The notes: generated by a model not told the origin, from the letters alone. A stretch of 64,000 bases of DNA from Ectocarpus siliculosus (GCA_000310025.1 FN648655.1:6630-70629), one strand, 5' to 3'. Positions 10,001 through 20,866 are shown, counted from the stretch's first letter. A program made the numbers and translations.

Positions 10001-13000
10001 GCAGGGAGGGCGGAGCCCACCCAAACCGACCTCCGGCGTAGACGACGAGTGATAGTTGAGTCCACAAGCCCGAATGAGGAAGACACCAGCGTGATCGACA
10101 CCATCAATGCAATCGGGGCCGGTTGTGTCCGTGTCTTGTGCTGGTAAAGGCAGCCGCGAAAGGAAATCCGCGTTGCCGTTTGCCGAACCTTTCCGATATT
10201 TCAGGGTGTAGGTGAAGTTGGACAGGAATTCGAGCCATCGTTGTACCCTGGCGTTGTGTTCTCCAACCTTTCCAATGCTCTCTAAGGCTTTGTGATCTGA
10301 ATAGATGATGAACTTGGTTGACCACAAATAGCCCCGAAGACGCTTAATGGCCCAAACAATGCCACCAGCTTCCAGATCCAGAACAGTCCAGTTCTGCTCC
10401 GCCGAAAGAGTAGCGCGGCTGATGTACACAATGGGTCTCACCGAGCCATCGAGTTGTTCTTGTTCCAGGGAGGCTCCAAAGCCGTCAATGCACGCGTCGG
10501 AGCACAAACGGAGAGGACGGCTGTTGTCCTCGACCGCAGCCCAATCCGGGAAGACCAAAATCGGGGGACGCGCGAGTTCGCTCAACAACGTTTTGACAAC
10601 CTTGACCATGCCCGGGGTGTACTTGAAGGGGACGCCTTGTTTGAGAAGAGAGTTGAGAGGCCGCACCTTGGTGGCGAGATTCTGAAGGAATTTCCGGTAG
10701 TAGCTGAGACCACCGAGGAGGCTCCTAAGCTGCTTAACATTCGTCGGCGGCGGCATGTGCGTGAGCGCCCTAACCTTGACGCCATCAGGGCTAACCCCAG
10801 CCGGGGAGATGGTGTGACCGAGGAAATTGGCGTGGGTGGCGCCGACACGAGCCTTCCCTGGAGACAGCTTGAGGTTGTACTGGCGCAGCCGTTTGAAAAA
10901 CTCGATCATGTTGAGCACGTGTCCCAGAGGTTCCTCATCGAAACAGATAACATCATCCAGATAGACAAGCACACGCTCCAGACCGTGCACCACTCTGTTG
11001 ATGACCTTGACGAACCAAGACGGGCTGGCGTTGGCTCCTTGCGGCATCCGAAGCCATTCGAACAACTGCGTGGGAGTGCAAAAGGCGGTGAGCGGGACAG
11101 TGTCTTCGTCACAAACGATCTGGTGGAAGGCCGAATTGAGATCGAAGATGGAGAACACTTTCCCGGTGTAGAGAGAATCCAAGATACCGTCCACCCGAGG
11201 GAGAGGTTGTCCATCCAAGTCCACCAGGGCGTTGAGTCGTTTGGAGTTGACGGTGATGCGAACCGATCCGTCCTTCTTGGGGATGACGACCAGGGGAGAA
11301 GCCCAGGGAGAAGTGGAATGCTGAATGAGCCCTGCCGCCAAATACTGGTCCAAGACGGCATCCACTTTCTTCTGCATTAACGGGTTAATACGATACGGGC
11401 GTGATGCGACGGGCTTCGTCCCTGCGGGGACAGAAAGAGTGAATGGCATGACGGTGCAGGAACCAAAATCGGTTTTCGAAGTAGAGAACACGTCGGAATA
11501 CTCAACAAGGGCGTCGGCCAAACGATCAATAGCCCCCGGTGTCCATCCCGGGTTGTGTAGATCGAAAGCGATGTCGTGCATATGTGCAGGCAGCCTAGTC
11601 CACAATCGCAGAAAACTGGAGCGCTGGGCCTCGGAGAAGCGGTCAAGCAGTTCTTGTGGAGGCGGCTTCGGAGGAGGCGGGGCGGAGGCTGGGTCCGGAG
11701 AGCGGCGAGTCCCGGACTTGGGGCCAACGGCGTTGACCCGATGCGGTGATGTAGAGGACGGGGGGGCGGTGGGAGTCGAAGATGGAGCCGCCTTCAGGGT
11801 TTCTACCGGTACTCGTAATAGCGGTGCAGCAGACACGCCAATAACGTCGCCCGGCTCCAATTCGGCACAACCTGCAAGGGGAATACGCTGAAGACCATTG
11901 GAAACAAATGCATCGGGGGACGAAAGTGCACCCACTTCAGGTCGGAACGATACCAGATATTCGCCGATCAGCGCAGGCATGCCCGAAGAACGGACGAGGT
12001 CCACCTCAACAAGGGCCGGCTCCGGCCCCAAGGAAATGCCCGAGCTCCCTGCATATTTGAGGTGAAACGAAGAGGCAGGAGCGTCGTCGTGCGTAGCGTA
12101 AACACACGCGCCAGCGGTGAAACGTGGAGAGAGCGTGAGCTCGCCCATAACCCGGCCGTCCGGTCCAGGGTGGGGGAGGGTGGTGAACACTCGAGAGTTG
12201 AACCGCATCCAGCTATCGCGACCCAGAAGCACGGCGTGCCCCATGGCGGCATCTGGAACAACGCAGGCCCAGACCGCCAACGAAGCGGTAGCTCGAGCTC
12301 CATGAAGAAAATTAACGGTGAGACGAACTGACTGAGTGGTCACAAGGGCGGGTCCATCACCAAACCCACCCCAACGACGAGAGGGCGAAACACGAACGCT
12401 GCCAGCTGTCAAGGCTCCAGCAGCTATCATGGCGGTGACCACGGAGTCGGACACAAAAGACGCAGGAGATCCAGAGTCCAGCAGCGCCACTCGCGCCAGT
12501 TGAGAAGTGGCTGTAGGTCCTCCATGCAGCAGGACCCGGGTGGTGTAAGAGTCCGAGTCCAACAGGAGCGTGCCGCCGACCAGATCGGGCCCGTGTTCCA
12601 GAAGAGGAGGTTGGTCTGCACAAGCGGAGGTCGAGGCCACCAGATGAACACCAGGAGCATGGTCCCCCGGAGCGTCCAAATGGAGACAGGCTGGGTCTTC
12701 ACCCCGGTCCTCCCGTGACGACGAACCGGCCGCGGTAGCAACCTCGTGGATGCGTCTACGGCCATGTGGAGGAGGCTGCGAAATGGGAGGTGCGGGAGAA
12801 GTGGAGGCGGGGAGAGCTTCGCCAGACAGGGGATGATCACGCAAAAGGCGCCGAACTTCCATCAAAGCTTTTCCCAACAAGTTTTTACCGCTAGACGCCC
12901 ACTTGGATGAAACGCTAGCCTCCGGAAAGCATGCAGACATGCCGATACCCCAAACACGATCGAAGGGGCTGGCTTCCGCAAGGAGGCGGGTACCCGTCTC

Positions 13001-14146
13001 CAGTAGATGTTGTTTCATGTCGCGGTTTTGAGCGAATTTGGCATACGACCCCGTAAGCACGATCTCTTCTCGACGACGCTCCCATTCAGCATAGTCAAAA
13101 GGACGGACGTTACGACCCAAGTACTTGTGTGTCTTAGGATCTGGTGCAGCCATGATTTTTTCATACGACGTCATATCCCCAAACAACTTCGCTTTTTCAG
13201 ACATCATAAATTGCTCACCACATGAATAACGTACCCCCAGTACGTCAAAAGCCGAGGGAGTCCATTGCGAGAACACAGACGGAGGTTTCCAGAAGAGGAG
13301 GACGTCATCCGAAGCGTACTCGCATTTGTCATCAAACGGCGGAGCCGGTGCAGGGCGCAGAGGCAAAGAGCGGGCACCAGGCACGGGCGGGGGTGGGTCA
13401 AGCGGACGGGTCCTCATCTCCGACGGGGAGGACCCAGAAAGCGAGGGAGGAGCGGGCGAAGTCGCTCCGGTCCATGATCCGGAGGGCGGCCTACGGGCGG
13501 CGGCTCCGGCGAGGTCAATGTTAGCAGAGGCCATTCGGCTATTAGAGACCTGTTCGTTAAGAGAAGTCTTTCCTGCGGCAGACGGATATGTGTGAATGGA
13601 CGCAGGGCGCTCTGGACTACTCCCCCGTGACAAAGGAGCCGAACCTTCCACAGAACGGTGGGCACTACCATCCGATCCCGATGGCAGTGGTGCAGTCAGC
13701 ACGTTGTGGGCAGCAGAGGAAGACGCATTCGTATCAGGTGCTGCCACACGGGGGCAGCGGACGGTCGAAGACAACGAAAGCTGCGAAAGAGAAGGAGAAT
13801 CGACGGGGTCCCCGACGAGTGTAGAAGAAGGCTCGTGTGCTATCCGAGAAGAGGCCCGGCTGACAATACCAGGAGAGTCTTGGCGAACAGTAGTAGACGA
13901 GGTTCTTGTTCCTTCTGTAACCCGAGACGGCGAGGTGAGCAGGGGTGAACCACTCGACGTCTTACCTCCCTGTCGCCCACACCACAAAGGTTGTGCCGGA
14001 GTGGGTTTGTCATGTCCAATACCAGCAGACGATGAGGTGGGTGACGAGGAGGCGGGCCGAGAAACTAGATGTGATTTGGGGGCGTGGGGAGTATCCAAAG
14101 AAGTAGGCTGTACACGAACATCCTGAGAGACTCCAAAAGGGTGCAC
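7054..14146 (-). CDS. pol: Ty3 pol region: NADAR, protease, RT, RNase H, integrase, chromodomain
   Basis: In protein order: a serine/proline-rich leader of about 270 residues; a NADAR-type domain (residues about 280-437, 12.84-13.31 kb); an aspartic protease with LLDSGSP (near residue 557); reverse transcriptase (about 905-1105) with YLDD at 1062-1065; RNase H (about 1211-1335); and a low-complexity spacer of about 280 residues. Integrase follows (about 1735-1960) with HLGVH and CLVC forming the zinc-binding HHCC site and D1807, D1869 and E1905 as the DDE triad. A chromodomain lies at about 7495-7665 and a Tudor-like segment (WYKARDGLWW, VRFLDD) at about 7225-7326. The polyprotein would copy and integrate the element; the chromodomain is known in chromoviruses to guide integration towards marked chromatin. 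The region looks largely intact. The leader, NADAR domain and spacer make it much longer than usual for the family. Confidence 0.9.
12836..13309 (-). other. NADAR (YbiA/DUF1768-like) domain inside the retroelement pol
   Basis: Pol residues about 280-437 show the family's landmarks in order: LLFWKPPSVFSQW, the GEQFMMSEKAKLFGD block, DPKTHKYLGRNVRPFD, W.RRREEIVLTGSYAKFAQN, LLETGTRLLAEASPFDRVWGIG, and a final NLLGKALMEVRRLL. The length of about 155 residues matches a complete domain. NADAR proteins are N-glycosidases; bacterial YbiA acts on riboflavin-pathway intermediates, and other members remove ADP-ribose from modified guanine. What it does here is unknown. Possible roles include removing a host ADP-ribosyl mark from element nucleic acid, or nucleotide salvage. 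It is flanked by serine/proline-rich linkers, as an acquired module would be. Confidence 0.85.
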
Positions 14147-14194
14147 GGTGGTTGCTAGTGACGGTAGTACCGGCTGAACTCCGCCATCGGCATG

Positions 14195-15649
14195 TCATTT
14201 CTTACCCTTCCAGCCCCTCTTAGCCGAAGTGGAAGTCTCCGATGAGGATTCTGTGTGCGAGGACTGTTTCATGTCCGATGTGTCAGATGAACGGCGGGCG
14301 CGTCCCGAGGAGTGAGCACGGGGTGGGTTGCGTCCTGTAGGTCGTCTATACGAGGTCATGCGCTTTTTCCACCGACTCCAAAGTGTGGGATCTTTTTCCA
14401 TGCAGAGCTTGATATCATTGTTAAGCAGGCCTGTGGCGTTAATGAACCCACGAGTACAAGATTTGAAGGAGTGGTCTTCCCCTAAGCAGTTGAGGCACTT
14501 GCCCTTGTACAGCCGAAGCGCGTTGCGGCGGTCTTCAGCCGAGACCAAGGGGGTGAACAATGGCGGATCATTCTTGGTTAGAGCCATCTCACTAGCGACG
14601 TTGTATACCTCTGGAAAGTGTCCTTGCAGCGGCCAGTCGCTGTAGTGCAACAGAAAAGGGTCTCGATCATCATAAGGTAGAGGGTCAACACTCATCACCG
14701 CAGCCGAAGAACCTGGACTCCACGAAGGGGTCACCGACGACCGCAACGCCGAAGAAGCTACAGCACGCGAAACAGCAGACGAACTCCGAGCATTCGTGGA
14801 AGACACCGAAAAAAAATCGTCACCATGTACCGCCGGCGTGTGCGCGAATGCCCGCTTGTCCAACACATCCCACATATCGTCCAAACACGAAGCATGTCGC
14901 CCAAAAGGGGCTTCCATGGAGAGCTGCTCATCCTTGTACACCTGTCCAGACACTACGGGAAACTGCTTCAACATGGAGTCTCGAACAGCTATCTGCATTT
15001 GTGCATCCGAAGGCTTGAACGCGTGATGAGAAACCATGACAGTCATGGCCAGAGCCTTATAGCGACGAATGTATTCTCCGTACGTCTCGCCGGTGGACAC
15101 GCCAAAACTACGAAGGCGATCGATCCCCGAGCTCTTGTCTTGAGTGTCCCAGGCGGCCGCCAATTTCTGGATAAAGAACGCGTACGTCGAGGGCCCGGCC
15201 GGTTCCTTGCGCAGATGGTTTTCTACCTGTTGGAAAGTGGCATCAAGAAATTCCAGCGTGGCACGGTTGGTGGTTTGACCTTCAACGACAGCAGCACGAA
15301 CACGTTTGCGCAACAACGGAAGCCATCCTGCGACCCAGGTGGAGGAAGCGAAAGTCTGCTTGCGTTTGACGTCGCTTTTGTTGAGGATCTCGGTGACCAC
15401 GCCCTTGCAGCTAGACGCGAAACGAGCAAATTCATCAGGATCAGAACCAAGGGGCAAGCGTGTGACACTATCAAGTTGTTCCGGCTTCAGCTTGTCCATC
15501 TTGTCTTGAATGCGGATGGTGTCGGCCTCCGCTGCAGCGGCGTCCGCAGCGTCCAAAGCCTCCTGCCTCGTCCTCGCCCCCGTGGAAGACAAAGGCAAGC
15601 TAGCATCATCCTGAGGCAACGGCGATGTCGCGTTGGCCGGTGACGCCAT
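14195..15649 (-). CDS. gag: Ty3 gag with zinc knuckle
   Basis: This 484-residue protein starts MASPANATSPLPQ. The central region (about residues 60-250) is helical, with tryptophan/leucine-rich stretches such as WVAGWLPLLRKRV and FLDATFQQVENHL, typical of a retrotransposon capsid. Near residue 390 it carries CLNCLGEDHSFKSC, which fits the CX2CX4HX4C knuckle that binds RNA. The tail is basic and serine-rich and ends in GWKGKK. It lies immediately upstream of pol and downstream of the extra ORF, all on the minus strand. It would form the particle that packages element RNA. Confidence 0.88.
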   Translation of the reverse strand: MASPANATSPLPQDDASLPLSSTGARTRQEALDAADAAAAEADTIRIQDKMDKLKPEQLDSVTRLPLGSDPDEFARFASSCKGVVTEILNKSDVKRKQTFASSTWVAGWLPLLRKRVRAAVVEGQTTNRATLEFLDATFQQVENHLRKEPAGPSTYAFFIQKLAAAWDTQDKSSGIDRLRSFGVSTGETYGEYIRRYKALAMTVMVSHHAFKPSDAQMQIAVRDSMLKQFPVVSGQVYKDEQLSMEAPFGRHASCLDDMWDVLDKRAFAHTPAVHGDDFFSVSSTNARSSSAVSRAVASSALRSSVTPSWSPGSSAAVMSVDPLPYDDRDPFLLHYSDWPLQGHFPEVYNVASEMALTKNDPPLFTPLVSAEDRRNALRLYKGKCLNCLGEDHSFKSCTRGFINATGLLNNDIKLCMEKDPTLWSRWKKRMTSYRRPTGRNPPRAHSSGRARRSSDTSDMKQSSHTESSSETSTSAKRGWKGKK

Positions 15650-15678
15650 GACGTGGCCGGTCGCCGGGCGAGGATCGA

Positions 15679-18600
15679 TCAGGATAGACGTACGCGGGAG
15701 GGGGGGGGCACCACCAAAGGCTGTTGTAGCAGAGCTGGGGCGGTCGACGCTGATGACACCACCAAAGGCTGTTGCGGCAGAGCTGGGGCGGCCGGCGCTG
15801 ATGACGATGACACTGCCGTGGCCCTGGCAGCTGCCTCATCGTGAACCTCGTACCCTGAACGAACTCCCGAGGAACTCGAAGCGTGGTCTTGCAATGGTGC
15901 CAAATGCGCCCGTGACGAAAAGGGTGGGGCAGAAGGTGGCATGCTAGGGGCGTTCGAGGGCACAGAAGGTGGTACATTCGAGTCGGCAGCAGCATCCACA
16001 ACTTGGCCAGGCGTTTGCGCGCGCAGGAGAGTGAGCACTTGTTCCAACAGCATTTCAGTACGGGAAGCCGAAGTCGAGGCGTGTGATGCAGCATTGCGTG
16101 GTGAACCAACCCGTTCGTCCAAAAGCAAGGAAGATGTGGGCTGATCTACCACGGTGTGTGTAGGGGCATGGCTTTTAACCGCGGCGGAATGTTCACGAAG
16201 TTGCATGTTGGCAAGTTTGAACGCCAAAGTAGACACGGGCGGCGGTCCTACATCAGCGGGGGGGAGCAAAACCGGTGGCGAAGAACAGAGTGAACCATCT
16301 TCTGAGGCAGTCTTACGTTCCCCCAACAGCCCAGAACTACGAAAATCACACCGATCATACTGCACTTGCCTGCGACCCCGACCTGACTTCCGTCGCCCTT
16401 TGCCCCCTCGACCGCTGTCCGAGCTGGTCGCCCTGCTGTTGCCCCCACTCCTCGTCGGGCTCCGGCTGCGGCTACGCCTACGCGAAGGCGTGTTGCTCCC
16501 GCGGCGGTCGCTGCTCCGGCTGCGACCACGCCGAGACGAAGGTGCGTGACGTGGCTGGCGGTCGGTGCTCCGGCTCCGGCTCCGGCTCTCGCGGTGTCGA
16601 CGCTTGGACGAAGATTCCGCGTACCCCCGCCCGCCATCTTCAACACCCGGCCCTCGCGAAGTGCGCTCGGCCGTCCCGCTCTTGGCCGTGGGGGCTTGAT
16701 CACCCCAACGGCTCCTCCGGCTGGTGGAGGCAGGAGCCGCCGACAGACTGTAGTCCTTGGTCCCTCCGGAACCATGCGCACGGCTTGCAGAATCCTGCTG
16801 TGGGAGCTGCAGATCATGCTGAAAATCGTCGTTGGTTGCAGTACGAGCTAGCGGCAACCGAATTCCCCCATTGTGCACCACCACCGCGGTTCCCTGGGGA
16901 CCCTCGGTGAAGGAAGCCCTACGGAGAGCAGACACTAACCGAAACACACTCTGTCGTAAGGACGGTTCTAGCTGGTCGAGGAACGGACTCGATACAAGAT
17001 GTGCAAAACCAAGGTCTGTATAAGAGTCAGGACAGCGGTCACGCACGATGTGTTGGAGGCCAGCCCACGCAAAAAGGGCACTAGTTCGGTCAGCATCATG
17101 GAAGGTGATCACATCTGTGGGCGTGGAAAGGGGGCGGGACAGGAACGCTGTGTCTTCTGCGTGAAACCTGTACTCCTCGGCTTCGTCGTCTGACGCGCCG
17201 TCGGCATCCCCGGCCGGCCCACCCAGCGTCACAGAAAACTGGGGAACAGCAGCCACTTCCGGTGCCGCCTGGGGCGTGGGAGGGGGCACGACACGACGAC
17301 GGGCGGGTCGCGAAAGCAAAGTTGAAGCTTGCGGCCGGCGCCCGAGGTCCTCCAGCCGTGATCGGAGCGCCCCTTGCTTCGCCCTAGCAGCCCGGACATA
17401 CTCCTCGCGCGCCGCTAGTTCCGCTTTCTTCTGTGCAGCCGCCCGAGCAGCCTCGCGCTCCTCCTCCTGCTTCCTCGCAGCCTCCGCCAGAGCAGCCTCA
17501 CGCTCCTCCTCCTGCCTCCTCGCAGCTTCCGCCAGAGCAGCCTCACGCTCCTTCGCCTGCTTCCTCGCAGCCTCCGCCAGAGCAGCCTGACGCTCCTCCT
17601 CCTGCTTCCTCGCATCATCCGCCAGAGCAGCCTCACGCTCCTCCAGCAGCTTCCGCTCTTCCGCCGCCGCTACCTCGCTAGCCAGACCGCGGTACCACAT
17701 CTCGGTCAATTCTTGAAAGGCGGCGAACTCATCTTGCGACAAGTGCATCACCATGTCTTCCTGCGGGAGCGAGAAAGGGCGAGCGCAAATGGGGGAACCA
17801 GGAGACAAACGAGCTGCCCTGACCACGTCGCGCAGGGAGATCCGTCCAGCGGTGTACGCTTGTTCCAGGTCCGCCGGATCCGCCGTGGCGATGTTGTACC
17901 TCAGGTCATCAGCTGCGGACGCGCCTGGAGTGGACTCGCTCTCGTCGCCCGTCCCGGCCCCTGCAAGCAGCTCCGCGGTGGACGGCTCGCCCTCGGCCTC
18001 GTAATCGAGGATTTCCTCATTGCCGTCCATCAGTTCCACATATCCGCTGGACATGGTGTTCTCTTTTTTCAAAAAGACAGGGCCAGAGGAAGGGCAGCTA
18101 CTATCGATTTTTACAAGTGCAGAACGGCCAGCAACAGTAGATGTGTCACCCCCAACCGCTGTTGCGACAGCAGAACCGATTGCAGCGGAAACAGTAAAGC
18201 GGGGCGTAATCGCGGTAGAAGCAAACCGAGGTCCATGCGAAAAACGGAGATACCCACAGGACAGCATACGCCCGGCGATAAAAGCTTGATGCACACGAGG
18301 TTGAAGCGGATCCAACCAAGCAGAAAAGGCGTCCAAAAGCACACCATGCCACGCATACACAGCAGTGGAAGCTAGCACAAAAGGACCGGTATTAAATGGG
18401 GACACGAGATTGTCCGACCAAAACACACGCAGAGCAGCACGGCGTTCCTCCGCAACGGGTGCCGAAGTGCGAGCAAAGACCGCTGTGGGTTTGCGCTGTT
18501 GAAAGGTTTCCAATTCGAATGCCTTGAGGGTGAATGATGCTCCAAAAAAAATTTCCATGTGATTGCGAAAAATGGAGGGAAGGCTGGTGGGGCGGCTGAC

Positions 18601-18966
18601 ACCCAATTTGTGTGCACACAATGCTCTCCACGTCGAAACAAGCGGAGTCAAATCGGAGAGCACCACAGGGAAATCCGCGGACATCGGCCGGTACGCCGGC
18701 ATGAATGCAGTAGAAGTGGTAGCGGACGCGGGAAGCATGCTATCATCTCGAGTCCCGCTACACAAAGACAGCAACTCCGGTTGCTTCATGCAAAGCGTGT
18801 CCGCCACCGAAATAACTTCATGGACCGCCGATGCAGACAAAATAGCTTGGGAGGGGCGGCGAGCGTAGGAAAAATCACCTACAACATCGCGATGACCGCC
18901 GAGACGCGTATCCTTCGCAAGGTCCCAGTCCCGCGGGCGCTTAGCGAAAGCATCGCAAGCCAGCAT
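15679..18966 (-). CDS. Extra 1095-residue ORF upstream of gag in the Ty3 element
   Basis: I do not recognise a family. The protein has an N-terminal region of about 330 residues without low complexity, then an acidic segment (GNEEILDYEAEGEP). A long coiled coil follows, built from five near-identical 16-residue repeats of the type EREAALAEAARKQEEE (about 17.4-17.65 kb). After that come an arginine/serine-dipeptide region (SRSRSRSTDR and similar, about 16.4-16.6 kb) resembling RS domains of splicing factors, and a proline/serine/alanine-rich tail. It is on the same strand as gag and pol, and ends about 30 bases before the gag start. A long extra ORF in this position is unusual for Ty3 elements. 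It may contribute to assembly or RNA binding, or may have been captured from the host; its function is unknown. Confidence 0.75.
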   Translation of the reverse strand: MLACDAFAKRPRDWDLAKDTRLGGHRDVVGDFSYARRPSQAILSASAVHEVISVADTLCMKQPELLSLCSGTRDDSMLPASATTSTAFMPAYRPMSADFPVVLSDLTPLVSTWRALCAHKLGVSRPTSLPSIFRNHMEIFFGASFTLKAFELETFQQRKPTAVFARTSAPVAEERRAALRVFWSDNLVSPFNTGPFVLASTAVYAWHGVLLDAFSAWLDPLQPRVHQAFIAGRMLSCGYLRFSHGPRFASTAITPRFTVSAAIGSAVATAVGGDTSTVAGRSALVKIDSSCPSSGPVFLKKENTMSSGYVELMDGNEEILDYEAEGEPSTAELLAGAGTGDESESTPGASAADDLRYNIATADPADLEQAYTAGRISLRDVVRAARLSPGSPICARPFSLPQEDMVMHLSQDEFAAFQELTEMWYRGLASEVAAAEERKLLEEREAALADDARKQEEERQAALAEAARKQAKEREAALAEAARRQEEEREAALAEAARKQEEEREAARAAAQKKAELAAREEYVRAARAKQGALRSRLEDLGRRPQASTLLSRPARRRVVPPPTPQAAPEVAAVPQFSVTLGGPAGDADGASDDEAEEYRFHAEDTAFLSRPLSTPTDVITFHDADRTSALFAWAGLQHIVRDRCPDSYTDLGFAHLVSSPFLDQLEPSLRQSVFRLVSALRRASFTEGPQGTAVVVHNGGIRLPLARTATNDDFQHDLQLPQQDSASRAHGSGGTKDYSLSAAPASTSRRSRWGDQAPTAKSGTAERTSRGPGVEDGGRGYAESSSKRRHRESRSRSRSTDRQPRHAPSSRRGRSRSSDRRGSNTPSRRRSRSRSPTRSGGNSRATSSDSGRGGKGRRKSGRGRRQVQYDRCDFRSSGLLGERKTASEDGSLCSSPPVLLPPADVGPPPVSTLAFKLANMQLREHSAAVKSHAPTHTVVDQPTSSLLLDERVGSPRNAASHASTSASRTEMLLEQVLTLLRAQTPGQVVDAAADSNVPPSVPSNAPSMPPSAPPFSSRAHLAPLQDHASSSSGVRSGYEVHDEAAARATAVSSSSAPAAPALPQQPLVVSSASTAPALLQQPLVVPPPSRVRLS

Positions 18967-19132
18967 CCTCTACAAGAGAAGAAGCAGAGAAGGCTAAGTC
19001 TAGAATCTCGTGGGTGGTGAGACCAAATAACAAACAACCCCGTGATTGTGAAGAAAGCGTGACAACAACACACAGCAGTGTGGAGGCCGCGTCCAGCACC
19101 CGCTTACCGTGTAATGCCAGCTGACGCCAAGT

Positions 19133-19429
19133 TTAAAGGAGGGGAAGCCGTGGGTGGTAGCTTGCTCCTAGAGATAGATGAAGGTAGGTTCTGTCGTTGA
19201 CACGCTTGTCCACGATCACGTAGAGATGAGAAAGTTGCTTGTTATTGCTGAGAGACGATCAGCAAGGGTCTGAGGTGAAGTGGGGATCCAACTTCACCTC
19301 AGGGGGGTACGCAGACTAGACAAAATCCTAAGAGGGTAGGTGTCTGAAGGGTATACCTCCTGAGACCGACCCACATCCTATCAACAATAAGATGTACCCT
19401 ATTTAAGCTAGCTGCCACACTCCTTAACA
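19133..19429 (-). repeat. 5' LTR of the Ty3 element
   Basis: This is the 297-bp partner of the 5482-5778 LTR, with one difference. It should hold the element's promoter. The outer target duplication GCAAT is at 19430-19434. The candidate primer-binding site lies immediately inside, separated from the LTR by about three bases. Confidence 0.93.
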
Positions 19430-19434
19430 GCAAT

Positions 19435-20866
19435 GTGTGACGGCGCCACGGCGTAGTGGGCTCCAATACGTAGTAGTGGGACCTACAGCAGTTAGTCGTG
19501 TGTTGGCATATGATGCCGAACCTGGCGCTGCGGCGAAAACGAAATTTTTGTGGCGTAGCCAATTTTAGAGTACACATCCAATTTTTGGTCCAAAATTCCC
19601 ATAAAATGTCTGGAAATTCGGGTCCAAATATCTGGAACCAACATCTTCATTTTTTTACACGCTGCAAGGCAACTTTCCAAATAAATCTCGCCGCATGTGA
19701 TGGCGACAGGGCATACCCCTTCAACCACATCCCGCACTCCACACACAACGATCCCACACGCGCGATACCGTGGTAGGGCCCAACATAGATAGGGTTGGTG
19801 GTCACCAAGGGCAAATCCCGGCTGGACTCAAAAGAGGTTAATGGCGCTGCTGTAGGTCCAGCCGCATTCAGTTTTCCCTGCTCGGCGTCAGGCAACACCT
19901 CGGGCCAAGGCGAAGCGCGAAGCAACACGAGCCCGAGAGCATGTCCTACTTGCTGGCTAGCGCCAGCCAGGTTGTTGAAAGGAGAAGCCATCATGTCCCG
20001 GGCCTCGAGGTGTGTGAGAAGCTTGTTTTCTGTCTACGCCGCCTGGTGTGTGTGTGTGTGTGTCTCGCTCTCGTCCCCTCTCTGTTGTCTCACCGCACTC
20101 GCTCGCACCCCCGCCACCCCAACTCTTTGTCTCGCACTGCAAGTTGAAGCATGTGTCGGGTGGTATTCATGGTACAAGCTGCTGCACCCACATGTATTCC
20201 CTTGACTCTGTAGCAAACATATATATCAAATCATGCTGGTGCCACGGCGCTGTTGTACCTATTTTGTGAGTCCACCTCTCTCTGCATGTAGTTTGTACGT
20301 TTGGGCAAATACATGGAGAGAGTACTGCAATACTGCTGTACGTGGTCTGCTTCTGTGTCGGGGAAACTACTGCTGTAGAATTGCCGAAACCTGCTGCAAT
20401 CCGTCGGTCAAAATCGGCAGCAGTGGTATGTCGTTTATTTATGGGGAATGGACAAAAGTGGGTATGCCCACGCCATTCTCGGACAAACGTGAGTACTCGA
20501 AAATCCAGCGCGCGCGCCCTCCGTAGGCGACCCCCAAACGACTCAACACCCCATTCTGACACCTGGGCGACCCAGCCAGGGACCATACACAGCACGGGCA
20601 TCGATTTTTTCCCACTGCCGGGCACAGCTTTGGCCCTAATACCGCCGAGGCGCGCAAGGCCTCACCAGAGTGCCCACTTCTGTCCGACATCGTGGTGGGT
20701 ATACCCAGCGGCGTCTACTAATTTTTTCATGTACCCATGTGGGATTTAGTCTAGGGCGCAGTCGATAAGAGTTACGAGCTCTCTACTCTTGCGACGAGCA
20801 AGTTGTCCTCACGTAGAGCAACGACGATGAAAGTAGGGCACGTGTAGAACCACGTGGACAGTCGGA
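19435..20866. other. Gene-poor stretch with (GT)n and a possible TIR element
   Basis: A GT microsatellite lies at about 20046-20063. At 20460-20706 the ends (GGGTATGCCCAC... and ...GTGGGTATACCC) are inverted copies over roughly 40 bases at about 75 percent identity by eye. This could be an old MITE, but no target duplication is visible. No gene is supported; the ORFs on both strands have no recognisable domain. Confidence 0.45.

Larger units (their letters stand above)
5482..19429 (-). mobile_element. Ty3/gypsy chromovirus-type LTR element, young and nearly whole
   Basis: The element spans 13,948 bp on the minus strand. It is bounded by 297-bp LTRs and by a 5-bp target duplication GCAAT (5477-5481 and 19430-19434). 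The LTRs differ at one position that I can see, so the insertion is very recent. In transcription order it contains a 5' LTR, a candidate primer-binding site just inside 19133 (TGGCGTCAGCTGG), an extra ORF (18966-15679), gag with a zinc knuckle (15649-14195), and pol with protease, reverse transcriptase, RNase H, integrase and chromodomain. A 3' region with a 50-bp tandem repeat, a purine-rich tract by 5779-5790 and the 3' LTR follow. The order RT-RNase H-integrase defines Ty3/gypsy. It looks whole or nearly so, with at most about one interruption in the coding region. At 14 kb it is long for its family, owing to the extra ORF, serine/proline-rich linkers and added domains. Confidence 0.93.

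Noticed and set aside
10454-11380. 308-residue plus-strand ORF
   Set aside because: It is the antisense shadow of the Ty3 reverse transcriptase region.
13596-14126. Plus-strand ORF over the start of pol
   Set aside because: It is antisense to the serine/proline-rich leader of pol and shows no domain.
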